Shown: positions 52,435 to 61,295, counted from the first letter of the stretch. The stretch: DNA of 64,000 nt from Clostridium ganghwense (GCF_026735165.1 NZ_JAPQES010000004.1:248001-312000), one strand, 5' to 3'. The notes: generated by a model from the letters alone, not told the origin. Numbers and translations are program-made.

Positions 52435-53184
52435 TTAAAGGGTATTATAAAACATATAACAAGAAACCAGAACTGATACAACTGCTACAAACATTTTTAA
52501 TACTTTATGGTTGATTTTTGTGGAGATTTTAGCTCCAAACATAACTCCAATGCCATGAGAGAACATACAAAGAGCTATAAGCATGCTTATATTGGGGACT
52601 GTAGCATTACTTGAATAGCCTAAAAATGCAGGAAATGCTATAAATATGGAATTAAACAAGCTTATACCTACTGATTTTCTTACATTTATACCAAGTGCTA
52701 TAAGTAATGGCACAGTAAGTACCGGGCCTCCTGCTCCTGTAAAAGAGCTTATTAATGCTATTATGACTCCAGCAACTACTAAAAAAGTACTGTTACTCAT
52801 AAGCGAAGATACGGCCTCGTCCTCACTTTCGCCGGGTCTATTTTTAAAAAGTAATAATCCTGACAAAAATACCATTATGAACAAAGCTCGTTTTGCTAAA
52901 ACAACAGAAACCATATTGTTGCACCAAACTCCCAATAAAGCTCCCACAATACTTCCTATTCCCATTTTCAACGCTATGGACATATCTATATCGCCAGACT
53001 TATGATAAGCGTATGCGCCTATTATACCGGATACGAAAAAGGCAGCAAAGCTCATTGCCATACTATCAGCAACCATGAATCCATATACACCTGTGTAAAA
53101 CATAGGAAGCAAAAAGCCTGCTATCCCCGATATTCCTATCAATACTCCTATAATAATATTAGCTAGTGCAATTGCAATATACAT
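52435..53184 (-). CDS. TauE/SafE (TSUP) family exporter
   Basis: A 249-residue membrane protein with about eight helices and two TSUP repeats: IIGVLIGISGIAGFLLPMF and SSFTGAGGPVLTVPLL, the TSUP hallmark. Family members export sulfite, sulfonates or other organic anions. It lies 168 bases after the lyase gene on the same strand, in the block of sulfur-related genes, so sulfite or a related product is a plausible export substrate. Codon use is noticeably less AT-rich than in neighbours outside this block. Confidence 0.87.
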   Translation of the reverse strand: MYIAIALANIIIGVLIGISGIAGFLLPMFYTGVYGFMVADSMAMSFAAFFVSGIIGAYAYHKSGDIDMSIALKMGIGSIVGALLGVWCNNMVSVVLAKRALFIMVFLSGLLLFKNRPGESEDEAVSSLMSNSTFLVVAGVIIALISSFTGAGGPVLTVPLLIALGINVRKSVGISLFNSIFIAFPAFLGYSSNATVPNISMLIALCMFSHGIGVMFGAKISTKINHKVLKMFVAVVSVLVSCYMFYNTL

Positions 53185-53352
53185 TTAAATTTACCCTTTC
53201 TATTCTATTGTATTCTGTTTTTAACATTTCTATTTTGGTAACAACGACTTCTGCCGCCAGATTACATCTGTGCAACAGAAGCCGCCTCACCTTTTTATTA
53301 TCACATCTGATGATAAAATTAGGTTATATTTACTTTATTAGTCGTAAAGATC

Positions 53353-54435
53353 TTAGTAAAGATCCTTAACAAGCTTTGGATCGGAGAAGAATGAACCTGA
53401 TCCTCCTGTGTGGATAAACACAACCTTGCTTCCAGCTGGAACAATACCCTTCTTAATATAATCCATAAGTCCGTGGAAACCTCTTCCAGAGTATGTAGGA
53501 TCAACAAACATACCTTCACGACGTGCCACTTCTTTAATACTTTTTTGAGCATCCGGGTTAGGAATACCATATCCAGGATGCATATAATTCTCATCAATAT
53601 TCATCTCAGCATAAATTTCCTCATCTGAAGGACATGGAATATCCAGTCTGTCAAATACATACTTAACTCTGTCAAGACATGTCTTCTTGGTAATAAGGTT
53701 ACCTTCCTTCCAAGAACGTACATTGATAGAAATAATTTTTACTTTAGAGCCAGTCATTAACTTTGCAGCAATCATAGCAGGCAGAGAACCACCAGAACCA
53801 TTTGTGTGGAAGATGTAGTCCATCTCAAAACCATTAGCACTACTCTGCTCAAGCAGCTCTTTAAAGAGAAGTGTATAAGCAACCCAACCATATTCATGTG
53901 TACATCCTACAGGAACAAACTCAACCTTATATCCTTGACTCTCCAACTCTTCTTTTTTCTTATTAGCCTCATCTATAACCTTTAACCATAGTGGGTTAAG
54001 GTCAACAGAATCCGTAGGCTCTGGTTTGCTAACATAATTAATTTCAGCGCCTAGTATATTACTTAAAAGAAGGTTTCCTGTAAGATTTGTAGGAACACCT
54101 TGATTTTTGGTATCGCCCAGGAACAAAATAGGCTTAATGTCACAGCTGTTACAGAAAGTTGTCATCTGCATACAAGCATTTGACTGATATGCACCGTATG
54201 TAATAAGATAATCAACCTTATTTTCTAAAGCCTGTCCAAGAATGAACTCCAGCTTTCTTGTTTTGTTACCTCCAAAGGTACTTGGTCCACTAAGATCCTC
54301 ACGCTTCATATAAATGTCTACACCATAATCCTTAGACATGTTCTCTAACTTGTGGAAAGGTGTTGGTGTAAATACTAACCTTTTTCTTGGAATGTTTTCA
54401 AAACGTTTTTCAATTTCAGCAAGTGTCATGTTCAT
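53353..54435 (-). CDS. D-cysteine desulfhydrase / L-cysteate sulfo-lyase family enzyme
   Basis: A 360-residue PLP enzyme of the ACC deaminase/D-cysteine desulfhydrase family (fold type II). TPTPFHKLENMSKDYG, MKREDLSGPSTFGGNKTRKLE (with the PLP lysine in the NKTRK part), GAYQSNACMQMT, the glycine-rich HTNGSGGSLPAM and the end GSGSFFSD are present. Members cleave D-cysteine, L-cysteate, 2,3-diaminopropionate or beta-chloroalanine to pyruvate and ammonia. AGGAGG precedes the ATG. Its promoter is in the LysR-linked region 54502-54614; nearby TSUP and RidA genes suggest sulfite and 2-aminoacrylate as products. Confidence 0.85.
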   Translation of the reverse strand: MNMTLAEIEKRFENIPRKRLVFTPTPFHKLENMSKDYGVDIYMKREDLSGPSTFGGNKTRKLEFILGQALENKVDYLITYGAYQSNACMQMTTFCNSCDIKPILFLGDTKNQGVPTNLTGNLLLSNILGAEINYVSKPEPTDSVDLNPLWLKVIDEANKKKEELESQGYKVEFVPVGCTHEYGWVAYTLLFKELLEQSSANGFEMDYIFHTNGSGGSLPAMIAAKLMTGSKVKIISINVRSWKEGNLITKKTCLDRVKYVFDRLDIPCPSDEEIYAEMNIDENYMHPGYGIPNPDAQKSIKEVARREGMFVDPTYSGRGFHGLMDYIKKGIVPAGSKVVFIHTGGSGSFFSDPKLVKDLY

Positions 54436-54501
54436 TTTGTTTTCCCTCCTAGTGATATAATTTATATTTTAGTAAAAAAAATAACTAATTAAATCGTTTT
54501 C

Positions 54502-54614
54502 ATATTTACATTTTATCACTTCTACTCTTAATGAAAAGCGGCAAAAACTATGATATAATAATTATGCATTAAATCACAATTTTTTTGTTTTGACTTTTTG
54601 TTTATTTTATGATA
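54502..54614 (-). promoter_or_regulatory. LysR-regulated promoter region, copy 1 (lyase gene)
   Basis: Nearly identical to 58648-58761 upstream of ridA. On the minus strand TTGTGA (54574-54579) and TATATC (54552-54557), 16 bp apart, form a candidate promoter; TGTGAT and ATCATA flank it as inverted half-sites. It lies between the lyase gene and the divergent lysR. Confidence 0.7.
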
Positions 54615-54684
54615 CAAGTTAAAATTATACTGTCATAACTTAACCTATCTTATATTCAAATACAATAAATTTGGAGGAATATCT

Positions 54685-55602
54685 ATGGACAAAATGGATA
54701 TAGAAGTCTTTTTAGCTATAATAAAAGAGAAAAGCATTCTTAAAGCATCTAATCTGCTTTATATGTCACCTTCTACTGTGGGAACACGTTTAAAAATGCT
54801 TGAAAAGGAGCTGGGCGTTGCCCTTATTGAAAGAAAAAAAGGCGTTAAAGAAATCTCAATCACCCCTAAAGGAGAACAATTTTTAACTATAGCCGAAAAT
54901 TGGATGTGTCTATGGAATGACTGTGCTAGACTTAAAAACACGGACACCAAGCCCTACTTATCAATCGCTACTGTGGACAGCCTGCTTGAGCACGGATTTG
55001 TTCCCCTGTATCGAGAGCTCGTCTATGGGGATCCAGGATTTAATCTTGATATAAAACTATATCCTGCGGACATGATTTACTCATTAGTTAGCAAAAAGAT
55101 AGTTGATGTGGGCTTTGCTCTATATGAAATGAAATATGTGGATGTAGCAGTAGAACAAATCATGACGGATGAAATGGTGCTTGTAGTGCCTGAACACAGT
55201 GAAATAACTGGCCCATATGTTCACCCCGCAACCCTTGATCCCAAGTACGAACTGTATGTAGGCTTAAAGAACAATTTAAATATAGGTTGGGGACCTATTT
55301 ATAAAATGTGGCATGACAAATGGTTTGACATATCAATATGCCCTCTCGTTACCGCTACAAGCATTTCTTTATTATCTTATTTTTTGTGTCAAGGAAATTT
55401 TTGGACAATAATGCCTATTTCCATAGCAATGGGCTTTGCAAAAGAATATAATGTGAAGGTTCTTCATCTTGATCCTGCTCCACCAAACAGGATAATCTAT
55501 AAGCTGACGCACGTTTCACCCTCAACAGCAGCTGAAAAAAATATTCAGCTATTTAACAGACATTTGGATTCTTATATTGATACTATGCAATTCAAGCTTT
55601 AG
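54685..55602 (+). CDS. LysR-family transcriptional regulator
   Basis: A 305-residue LysR regulator: N-terminal winged HTH (MDIEVFLAIIKEKSILKASN, SPSTVGTRLKMLEKELGVAL, KGVKEISITPKGEQFL) followed by a periplasmic-binding-protein-like effector domain (about 90-300). It is divergent from the lyase gene, the classic arrangement for LysR and its target, with shared upstream DNA. TTTGGAGGAATATCT precedes the ATG. The duplicate promoter region before ridA suggests it also controls ridA in trans. Effector unknown; an amino acid or sulfonate is plausible. Confidence 0.9.
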   Translation: MDKMDIEVFLAIIKEKSILKASNLLYMSPSTVGTRLKMLEKELGVALIERKKGVKEISITPKGEQFLTIAENWMCLWNDCARLKNTDTKPYLSIATVDSLLEHGFVPLYRELVYGDPGFNLDIKLYPADMIYSLVSKKIVDVGFALYEMKYVDVAVEQIMTDEMVLVVPEHSEITGPYVHPATLDPKYELYVGLKNNLNIGWGPIYKMWHDKWFDISICPLVTATSISLLSYFLCQGNFWTIMPISIAMGFAKEYNVKVLHLDPAPPNRIIYKLTHVSPSTAAEKNIQLFNRHLDSYIDTMQFKL

Positions 55603-55650
55603 TGACTTTATATCATTAGTCCACAAATTAATATATTAAGGCAAACATAA

Positions 55651-55706
55651 AAACATCCTTTTACATTGGAATTTACGACAAAACCAAATAAAAGGATGTT
55701 TTAATT
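55651..55706. terminator. Bidirectional terminator between lysR and nhaC-like genes
   Basis: Perfect 13-bp stem AAACATCCTTTTA (55651-55663) with 55689-55701, long 25-base loop, T-rich tails. Confidence 0.75.
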
Positions 55707-55766
55707 TGAAACCCTTTTCAAGAGAGGGTAAAATACCTATAAGTAATCTCTTCTTACTTAAGAAGT

Positions 55767-57134
55767 TTAATTTGCAATTTCCTCGGTAGTATTATTAGTT
55801 TCCTTTGCCTTAAAAGGCTTTAATCTTGGGAAGCCAATAAATAGACAAATAACAGCAGATATCATTACAAAGTGTGAGTAGGTAGAATATTTAATCAGTT
55901 CTACTGCCACAAGTTCTCCTGATTGCATTGATGCTGTTGCAGTTGACGCCGCAGCTAACATCATGCCACCCCAAGGTATGTTTGCCATTGTTGCTGTTCC
56001 AAACATATCAAGATAAGCTGCTGTTTTTCTAGGGTCAATGCCAAACTTTTTAGTTGTAGCCATTGCTATTGGTGCCGCAGTTACAATTGCTACTGTTGAG
56101 TTTGCAACAAATATTGTAATTAGAATAGTTAAGAAAATAATGCTCATCATTCCGCTCTTTGCATCATTTGCTCTTGACTCTAGCTTTTCAACAATCCAGT
56201 CTATACCACCATTATACTTGATAATTCCAATAATACCACCTACAATCAGTACAATAAGGGATATTTTTGCCATACCCATCATTCCTTGGTGTGCGGTAGT
56301 CAATAAACCAACCAGTTGTCCATGATCGTGTTGAAAGGCATTATAATACATACCAATGCCACCGGCCAAAATAATTCCAGATAGTAACACATAAAATACG
56401 TTAACACCCATTAGTGCAGATACTAAAACAACGGCAAACGGCAATACCTGAAGTAAATTATACTCTCCAGCCACGAAGGAATAATCATTGCCCATTGTTA
56501 AAAATGCAAAGACTGCCATGGCCAAAATCCCTGCTGGTAATACAATAAGGAAATTTACTCTAAACTTGTCTCTCATTTCTACACCACATAGTCTTGTTGC
56601 AGCGATTGTTGTATCTGAAATAACAGACATATTGTCACCAAATGCCGCGCCACCCAGTGCAGCCCCTACAACAAGTGCAACTGGAATACCCGTAGATTCC
56701 GCAAGTCCAACCGCAATTGGTGCTAAAGCTGTAACTGTTCCTACTGATGTACCAAGTGATAAAGCAACTAGACATGCAACAATAAACAGCCCGGGTACTA
56801 ACATAAAGTCAGGAACGTATGTTAAAAATAAATTAACAACACTGTCCACTGCGCCACCGTCTCTTGCTACCTTTGCAAATGCGCCTGCAAGCAAGAAAAT
56901 CATAATCATAATGAGTGTATTTTCGTTGGCTGCACCCTTTGCAAAAGTGTCCACTTTTTCCATAGTTGTTCTGCTTCTGTTCATGAAAATTGCCACAAAG
57001 GTTGCAATCATGAAAAATACTAGGGCATCAACTACTTTTGAACTACCAAGTGCTATACCAAAGCTGAATGTCAATGCTAAAAAAATCAAGATCGGCATAA
57101 GCGCCATAAAATTAGGTTTGTTTTGAGATTTCAT
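55767..57134 (-). CDS. nhaC: NhaC-type Na+/H+ antiporter family transporter
   Basis: A 455-residue membrane protein with about ten to twelve helices. GAAFGDNMSVISDTTIAATR is the NhaC family signature; LSLGTSVGTVTALAPIAVG and NSTVAIVTAAPIAMATTK mark other pore helices. Many members are not antiporters but amino-acid or organic-acid carriers, so here it may bring in the substrate of the lyase. It lies in the LysR-linked block but after a terminator-like hairpin, so it may have its own promoter. Codon use is richer in G/C than surrounding DNA. Confidence 0.85.
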   Translation of the reverse strand: MKSQNKPNFMALMPILIFLALTFSFGIALGSSKVVDALVFFMIATFVAIFMNRSRTTMEKVDTFAKGAANENTLIMIMIFLLAGAFAKVARDGGAVDSVVNLFLTYVPDFMLVPGLFIVACLVALSLGTSVGTVTALAPIAVGLAESTGIPVALVVGAALGGAAFGDNMSVISDTTIAATRLCGVEMRDKFRVNFLIVLPAGILAMAVFAFLTMGNDYSFVAGEYNLLQVLPFAVVLVSALMGVNVFYVLLSGIILAGGIGMYYNAFQHDHGQLVGLLTTAHQGMMGMAKISLIVLIVGGIIGIIKYNGGIDWIVEKLESRANDAKSGMMSIIFLTILITIFVANSTVAIVTAAPIAMATTKKFGIDPRKTAAYLDMFGTATMANIPWGGMMLAAASTATASMQSGELVAVELIKYSTYSHFVMISAVICLFIGFPRLKPFKAKETNNTTEEIAN

Positions 57135-57245
57135 TATAATTCCTCCATTCTTGTTTTTTGTTATGAATATAATCTACTAGTTCTTTTTCAAATGCTTGTT
57201 TTTCTTCTTTTAATTTCAATATTGAAAACCTTTACAATTCTTATG

Positions 57246-57268
57246 TTAAAAAAAAGGTATTTTTACCT
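57246..57268 (-). terminator. Short terminator after the second TSUP gene
   Basis: AGGTA-N4-TACCT hairpin (57255-57268), with a run of T on the minus strand; the stem is short, so partial read-through into nhaC is possible. Confidence 0.55.
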
Positions 57269-57341
57269 ATAGTGTGTTAGTTTAATTAAATTTTTATTGC
57301 TAATATTTTTTATGTGAAACATAGGATTTGATGTTTAGAAC

Positions 57342-58067
57342 TTATAAGAGCATTAGCGCCGACGCTATTAACCCACAATGAACTAAAATCTCGAATCTGT
57401 CTTGTCTAATTTTACTAATAAAAATATTTCCTACAAAAATACCAAGGACTGCAGCTGGTAATAATATAATAAGTAATTTAACATGTCCTAAATTTAGTGT
57501 TCGAGAAAATGCTAGTTGTAATAAAATAGCAGGGTTTAGTACACACCAATACAAACAAAGCATAACTCTAAACTGTCTCTTTTCACTGGAAATTTTAGAT
57601 ATATATGCACTAATCATAGGACCACCTACTGAAAATGCTGCCTGCAGGCAACCACTTATTACAGGGAGAAGATACTTCAATTTCCCCAATTCTTTTACAG
57701 ATGGTTTTTTCATATATATCTTATACAAACTTAAAGATGAGTTCAAAACTATAAATATAGCCAGTAATATTTTCAGAGAGCCTTCCGAGTAATTTTTAGA
57801 AATGTAAAACCCTATAGGCACTCCCCCAAAAGCTAATAAAATCATTTTAAAAAATTCTTTCCAAACAATATACTCTCTATCCTTAAAAGCAATATATACA
57901 CATTGTAATATTGATAATACTAAAGTAACTGGTACATATTCATGTCGACCTACTACCAACAATGCAAAAGGTAAACTGAATATAACTGCCCCAAATCCAG
58001 CTATGTTTTGTATTAAATATCCTACAAAAACAATAAACAATAAAAGAATAATTACACTTAAACCCAT
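57342..58067 (-). CDS. TauE/SafE (TSUP) family exporter, second
   Basis: A 241-residue TSUP protein with about eight helices: VGYLIQNIAGFGAVIFSLP at the start and LQAAFSVGGPMISAYIS in the second half, as in sulfite/organosulfur exporters. It follows ridA by 112 bases on the same strand and is probably co-transcribed, from the LysR-linked promoter at 58648-58761. It is a different sequence from the first TSUP gene, so not a recent duplicate. Substrate inferred as a sulfur oxyanion from context. Confidence 0.85.
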   Translation of the reverse strand: MGLSVIILLLFIVFVGYLIQNIAGFGAVIFSLPFALLVVGRHEYVPVTLVLSILQCVYIAFKDREYIVWKEFFKMILLAFGGVPIGFYISKNYSEGSLKILLAIFIVLNSSLSLYKIYMKKPSVKELGKLKYLLPVISGCLQAAFSVGGPMISAYISKISSEKRQFRVMLCLYWCVLNPAILLQLAFSRTLNLGHVKLLIILLPAAVLGIFVGNIFISKIRQDRFEILVHCGLIASALMLL

Positions 58068-58179
58068 AGTATCTCCTTTTCTTAAAATTTATTTCAAAAA
58101 TAACTTTATACTATTTAAATTAAATTTTTAGGTTTTATATATATTGTTATAGATGATAACATGGGAAAAGTAGATAGAT

Positions 58180-58557
58180 TTATATAACTGCTATAACCTC
58201 AATTTCAACAAGAGCATCTTTAGGTAGTCTAGCTACTTCTATTGCACTTCTTGAAGGATAATTTTCAATAAAATATTGACTATATATTTTATTCATTTTT
58301 GCAAAATTGTTCATGTCACTCAAAAACACTACTGTTTTTAATACTTTATCAAGACTACTCCCAGCTTCTTCTATAATGGCTTTCACATTTTCCAGAGATT
58401 GTTTAGTCTGCTCTTCAATGCTCTTAGGCATGTCCCCTGTTTTATAATCAATTGGTAACTGCCCCGAAGTAAAAACAAAATTCCCTTGCTTTATAGCCTG
58501 TGAATAAGGTCCTATAGCCCCAGGTGCTTTATTTGTTGAAATAACAATCTTTTCCAT
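58180..58557 (-). CDS. ridA: RidA 2-iminobutanoate/2-iminopropanoate deaminase
   Basis: A 125-residue RidA with [22 protein letters not shown] at the start, the [21 protein letters not shown] helix and the catalytic Arg segment [20 protein letters not shown]. RidA hydrolyses reactive enamines/imines such as 2-aminoacrylate formed by PLP lyases. Here it stands next to a PLP lyase of that kind and shares its promoter sequence, so it likely protects the cell during that reaction. TCCATAACAAAACCTCC marks a ribosome site (GGAGG on the minus strand). Confidence 0.93.
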   Translation of the reverse strand: MEKIVISTNKAPGAIGPYSQAIKQGNFVFTSGQLPIDYKTGDMPKSIEEQTKQSLENVKAIIEEAGSSLDKVLKTVVFLSDMNNFAKMNKIYSQYFIENYPSRSAIEVARLPKDALVEIEVIAVI

Positions 58558-58647
58558 AACAAAACCTCCATATTATTAGTTTGAAAGAACTCTCTTTTAC
58601 CAAGTATTTAATATATATCCCCTCCTCGCTTCAATAATACAATTTTG

Positions 58648-58761
58648 ATATTTACATTTTATCGATTTCTACCCTTAATGAAAAGCGGCAAATACTGTGA
58701 TATAATAATTACGCATTAAATCACAAGTTTTTTGTTTTGATTTTTTGTTTGTTTTGTGATA
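58648..58761 (-). promoter_or_regulatory. LysR-regulated promoter region, copy 2 (ridA)
   Basis: About nine tenths identical by eye to 54502-54614. Minus strand TTGTGA (58721-58726) and TATATC (58699-58704) are 16 bp apart; TGTGAT (58696-58701) and ATCACA (58720-58725) are an inverted repeat with 18 bp between, the spacing of two LysR half-sites. Confidence 0.7.
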
Positions 58762-58797
58762 TGTACAAAAAGTAAAAAAAAATCTTAATAAAATTAT

Positions 58798-58850
58798 AAA
58801 AAGCCATGGAACAAATGAAGCTTTCACCTCATTTATTCCTTGGCTCTTAA
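58798..58850 (-). terminator. Terminator of the SpeD-HSS fusion gene
   Basis: AAGCCATGGAACAAATGA pairs imperfectly with TCATTTATTCCTTGGCT across an AGCTTTCACC loop. A very similar hairpin occurs at 61432-61490. Confidence 0.75.
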
Positions 58851-58856
58851 ATCAAA

Positions 58857-60530
58857 TTAATTATCTTTTTTCATCCTATCAAGCAAATCTCCATCTGAAT
58901 GTTTATTCTCTCCAACCACAAATTCTTTCATGTAGTAACTCAAATATTTACCATATTTACTTTTTGTCCTAACAAGTAATTCATCAACATAGTAAATTCC
59001 TTGTGGAATATCATCTAGTAATACAGTAGCTAATGCTCCATAAATTCCACAGGCTACTTGAAAATACGTGGCATTTGTTTGATACCTAGCAAATATTTCT
59101 TTGTTGTTTAAAACATTATACATGTATCGTTCTTTATCTTCATATACAACAAGTACACCTACTAAATCTTCACCTTTTAAAGGTGCTTCAGCTGGATCAA
59201 GAACTTTCATTGGTTTATTCCATAAATTTTCAAGGTTATCTATATTATCTTTAATCAAATTAGTTGTATGATCATTTATTTTATAAATAAAACCAGTTTC
59301 CATATTGTACAATTGTCCTAAAGTAATCGCTTCTTCATGAGGCATAAGGCATCCATAAAACTGTTTTTTTCCTAATGATACTTTAAACTCAAGGTCATAT
59401 ACTTTTTTATACATAAATAGCGGCATATGCTGTTTCATAAATGCGGGATAACTTAGAATGGCTTCATCCAAGAAACATTCAGTTGACCATGTTGTATAAA
59501 TTGTATCTTTATCTACAAATGATTCATCTTCATAAAATGAAGTATCCTCTTCAACAATATAGCAAGCTTTTGGTACTTCATGTGGATTTTTGTTAATTAA
59601 CTCTACTGCCATCCATTGTACAACACCTGGATTCATACCTGAACAAATAATAGCTGTAGTATTTAAAAATTCCTTTTTATTACTTTCGTAAATTTTATAT
59701 CTTTCCTGTAATGTGAATCCTTCTAAATCCACATTTTCATCCACACTTGTATTCTCAAATGCCGAATTAATATACACAACCCCTAATTCATTGCAACACT
59801 TCAACATTTCAACCGTATCCGCATTTGAAATATCTATTACATGAGTAGTTTTTGTACTTCTAAGATGCTCCATAAACCTGTAAGTATCCTTTAGATTGAA
59901 TTCATATAAAGTTATTTTATTTTTTATATTAGGAAACCATTTTTCAAAGTAAGTCATATCCTTTTGTTTACAATCAATTAGATGAAGTTGACAGTTGCTA
60001 ATCAAAGAATGAATGGGATCATTTTTATCTTCAACAGCTTTATTTAATATAGATAACACTGATTTAGCAACTCCACCGCTACTTCCTAGAATAGATATGA
60101 TAGGACTACCTTTTAATTTTTCGTACTTAGTTGATTCAATATTTCTATTTAAGTGCCTAAAAGCATAACATGGTGGAATTGGCATCATAGGCTTAGCTTC
60201 TAATGCTTCAGACTTATGCGCTTTAAGATTTTTCTTCAAGCACTTAAAAGCACTCCATGGATTTATATCATTTCTACAAGTAAATAACTCAACAACTGCA
60301 TAGCCATATCCCGGCAATGTATGAATAGTTAGATGGGCCTCTTTCATAATAACTGCTACAGTTATTCCATATAGATTGAATATATGAAATACCCTCTTTA
60401 CAATTGTGTTATTTATTTCTTTTGCAGCTTCTCTCATATATTCTTCTATTAATTCACAATCATACAATATTTCATTATCACAATTATAAAATTTAACCAG
60501 CATATGTTTTCCCAATGGTTCAAAATTCAT
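58857..60530 (-). CDS. SpeD-like domain fused to homospermidine synthase-like domain
   Basis: A 557-residue fusion. Residues 1-115 resemble S-adenosylmethionine decarboxylase (SpeD): KEAHLTIHTLPG then VVELFTCRND, with His70 and Cys85 kept. The residue that should be the pyruvoyl-forming Ser is Ala65 (E64-A65), so the chain cannot self-cleave in the normal way. Residues 140-557 resemble homospermidine synthase/saccharopine dehydrogenase: NAD-binding ISILGSSGGVAKS, SGMNPGVVQW, TTWSTECFLDEA and CLMPHEEAITLG. It probably acts in polyamine metabolism with the SpeD part as a regulatory or substrate-binding domain; not proven. Its own promoter has a palindrome on the -10. Confidence 0.8.
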   Translation of the reverse strand: MNFEPLGKHMLVKFYNCDNEILYDCELIEEYMREAAKEINNTIVKRVFHIFNLYGITVAVIMKEAHLTIHTLPGYGYAVVELFTCRNDINPWSAFKCLKKNLKAHKSEALEAKPMMPIPPCYAFRHLNRNIESTKYEKLKGSPIISILGSSGGVAKSVLSILNKAVEDKNDPIHSLISNCQLHLIDCKQKDMTYFEKWFPNIKNKITLYEFNLKDTYRFMEHLRSTKTTHVIDISNADTVEMLKCCNELGVVYINSAFENTSVDENVDLEGFTLQERYKIYESNKKEFLNTTAIICSGMNPGVVQWMAVELINKNPHEVPKACYIVEEDTSFYEDESFVDKDTIYTTWSTECFLDEAILSYPAFMKQHMPLFMYKKVYDLEFKVSLGKKQFYGCLMPHEEAITLGQLYNMETGFIYKINDHTTNLIKDNIDNLENLWNKPMKVLDPAEAPLKGEDLVGVLVVYEDKERYMYNVLNNKEIFARYQTNATYFQVACGIYGALATVLLDDIPQGIYYVDELLVRTKSKYGKYLSYYMKEFVVGENKHSDGDLLDRMKKDN

Positions 60531-60592
60531 CGCATATATCTCCTTTTATATTGGTTGGTACTATTTTAAAACATAGCATTTATATTAAATCT

Positions 60593-60639
60593 CTAATATT
60601 ATTATTATGAATAATATTAGTAAAAGGACACATAATCAA
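60593..60639 (-). promoter_or_regulatory. Promoter and palindromic operator of the SpeD-HSS fusion gene
   Basis: Minus strand TTGATT (60634-60639) and TATTAT (60611-60616), spacer 17 bp. CTAATATTATT (60593-60603) with its exact complement (60610-60620) is an 11-bp inverted repeat that includes the -10 box. Confidence 0.65.
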
Positions 60640-60647
60640 TAATTTAA

Positions 60648-61295
60648 CTATTTTATATTTATATAATATATCATACCATTAGGTTTGTTCTTATCTCCAT
60701 CTGTAAGACTTTCATTATGATATTTCTTGTAGAGTTTAAATCCATATTTTTCATAAAAAGAAAACGAACAACCTATATCAGTCCACAAAAATGCATTATC
60801 TATTTCATTTTCTTTACAAAACTCTACATATCTATCCATAAGCTTTCTCCCATATCCCTTACCTCGTAATTCTGGGCTTACAATAAATAAATTTATTTCA
60901 CTATCAAATTCATCAGCATATAACTCTCCTAATCCATCAACTGTGTTAAGTTCTTCTTTTATCTCTACAGCTGTTTTTCTATCTCCAAAATTGCCAAGTG
61001 CTAAGTGGTAAAGAGCCCATAACTTCAACTTTAATGATTTAAGCTTGTATTTTATTATCTGCATATAAGATGCATCTTCTATACTTCCAAATAGTAATCC
61101 TTTAACATTATCCTTTTCATCTACAATAATATCTAGATGTTCAGAATAGTTTACACATGTCAATAAATAATACTTATATATTAAATCCACGTTTTTAAGG
61201 TTTTCAAACCCCTCATCCAATTTCCATGTTGTTTTTACAAGTTCTGAACAACTCCTTAAATATCTCTTATTATATTTTTTAAACTGTAATTTCAT
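60648..61295 (-). CDS. GNAT-family acetyltransferase
   Basis: A 215-residue protein from ATG 61295, preceded by GGGGGGAGGG; an open extension to 61367 precedes the ribosome site. The acetyl-CoA motif is VSPELRGKGYGRKLMDRYVE and the last part has SFYEKYGFKLYKKYHN. The middle contains a larger than usual helical insertion (ALYHLALGNFGDRKT). It lies upstream of the SpeD-HSS gene (117 bases) and could acetylate polyamines or amino acids, by context only. Confidence 0.82.
   Translation of the reverse strand: MKLQFKKYNKRYLRSCSELVKTTWKLDEGFENLKNVDLIYKYYLLTCVNYSEHLDIIVDEKDNVKGLLFGSIEDASYMQIIKYKLKSLKLKLWALYHLALGNFGDRKTAVEIKEELNTVDGLGELYADEFDSEINLFIVSPELRGKGYGRKLMDRYVEFCKENEIDNAFLWTDIGCSFSFYEKYGFKLYKKYHNESLTDGDKNKPNGMIYYINIK

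Noticed and set aside
53185-53352. Stem-loops between the lyase and TSUP genes that look like a structured RNA leader
   Set aside because: CTTCTG/CAGAAG with inner CAGAT/ATCTG can fold, but no known riboswitch core was recognised and no T run supports a terminator in the needed direction.
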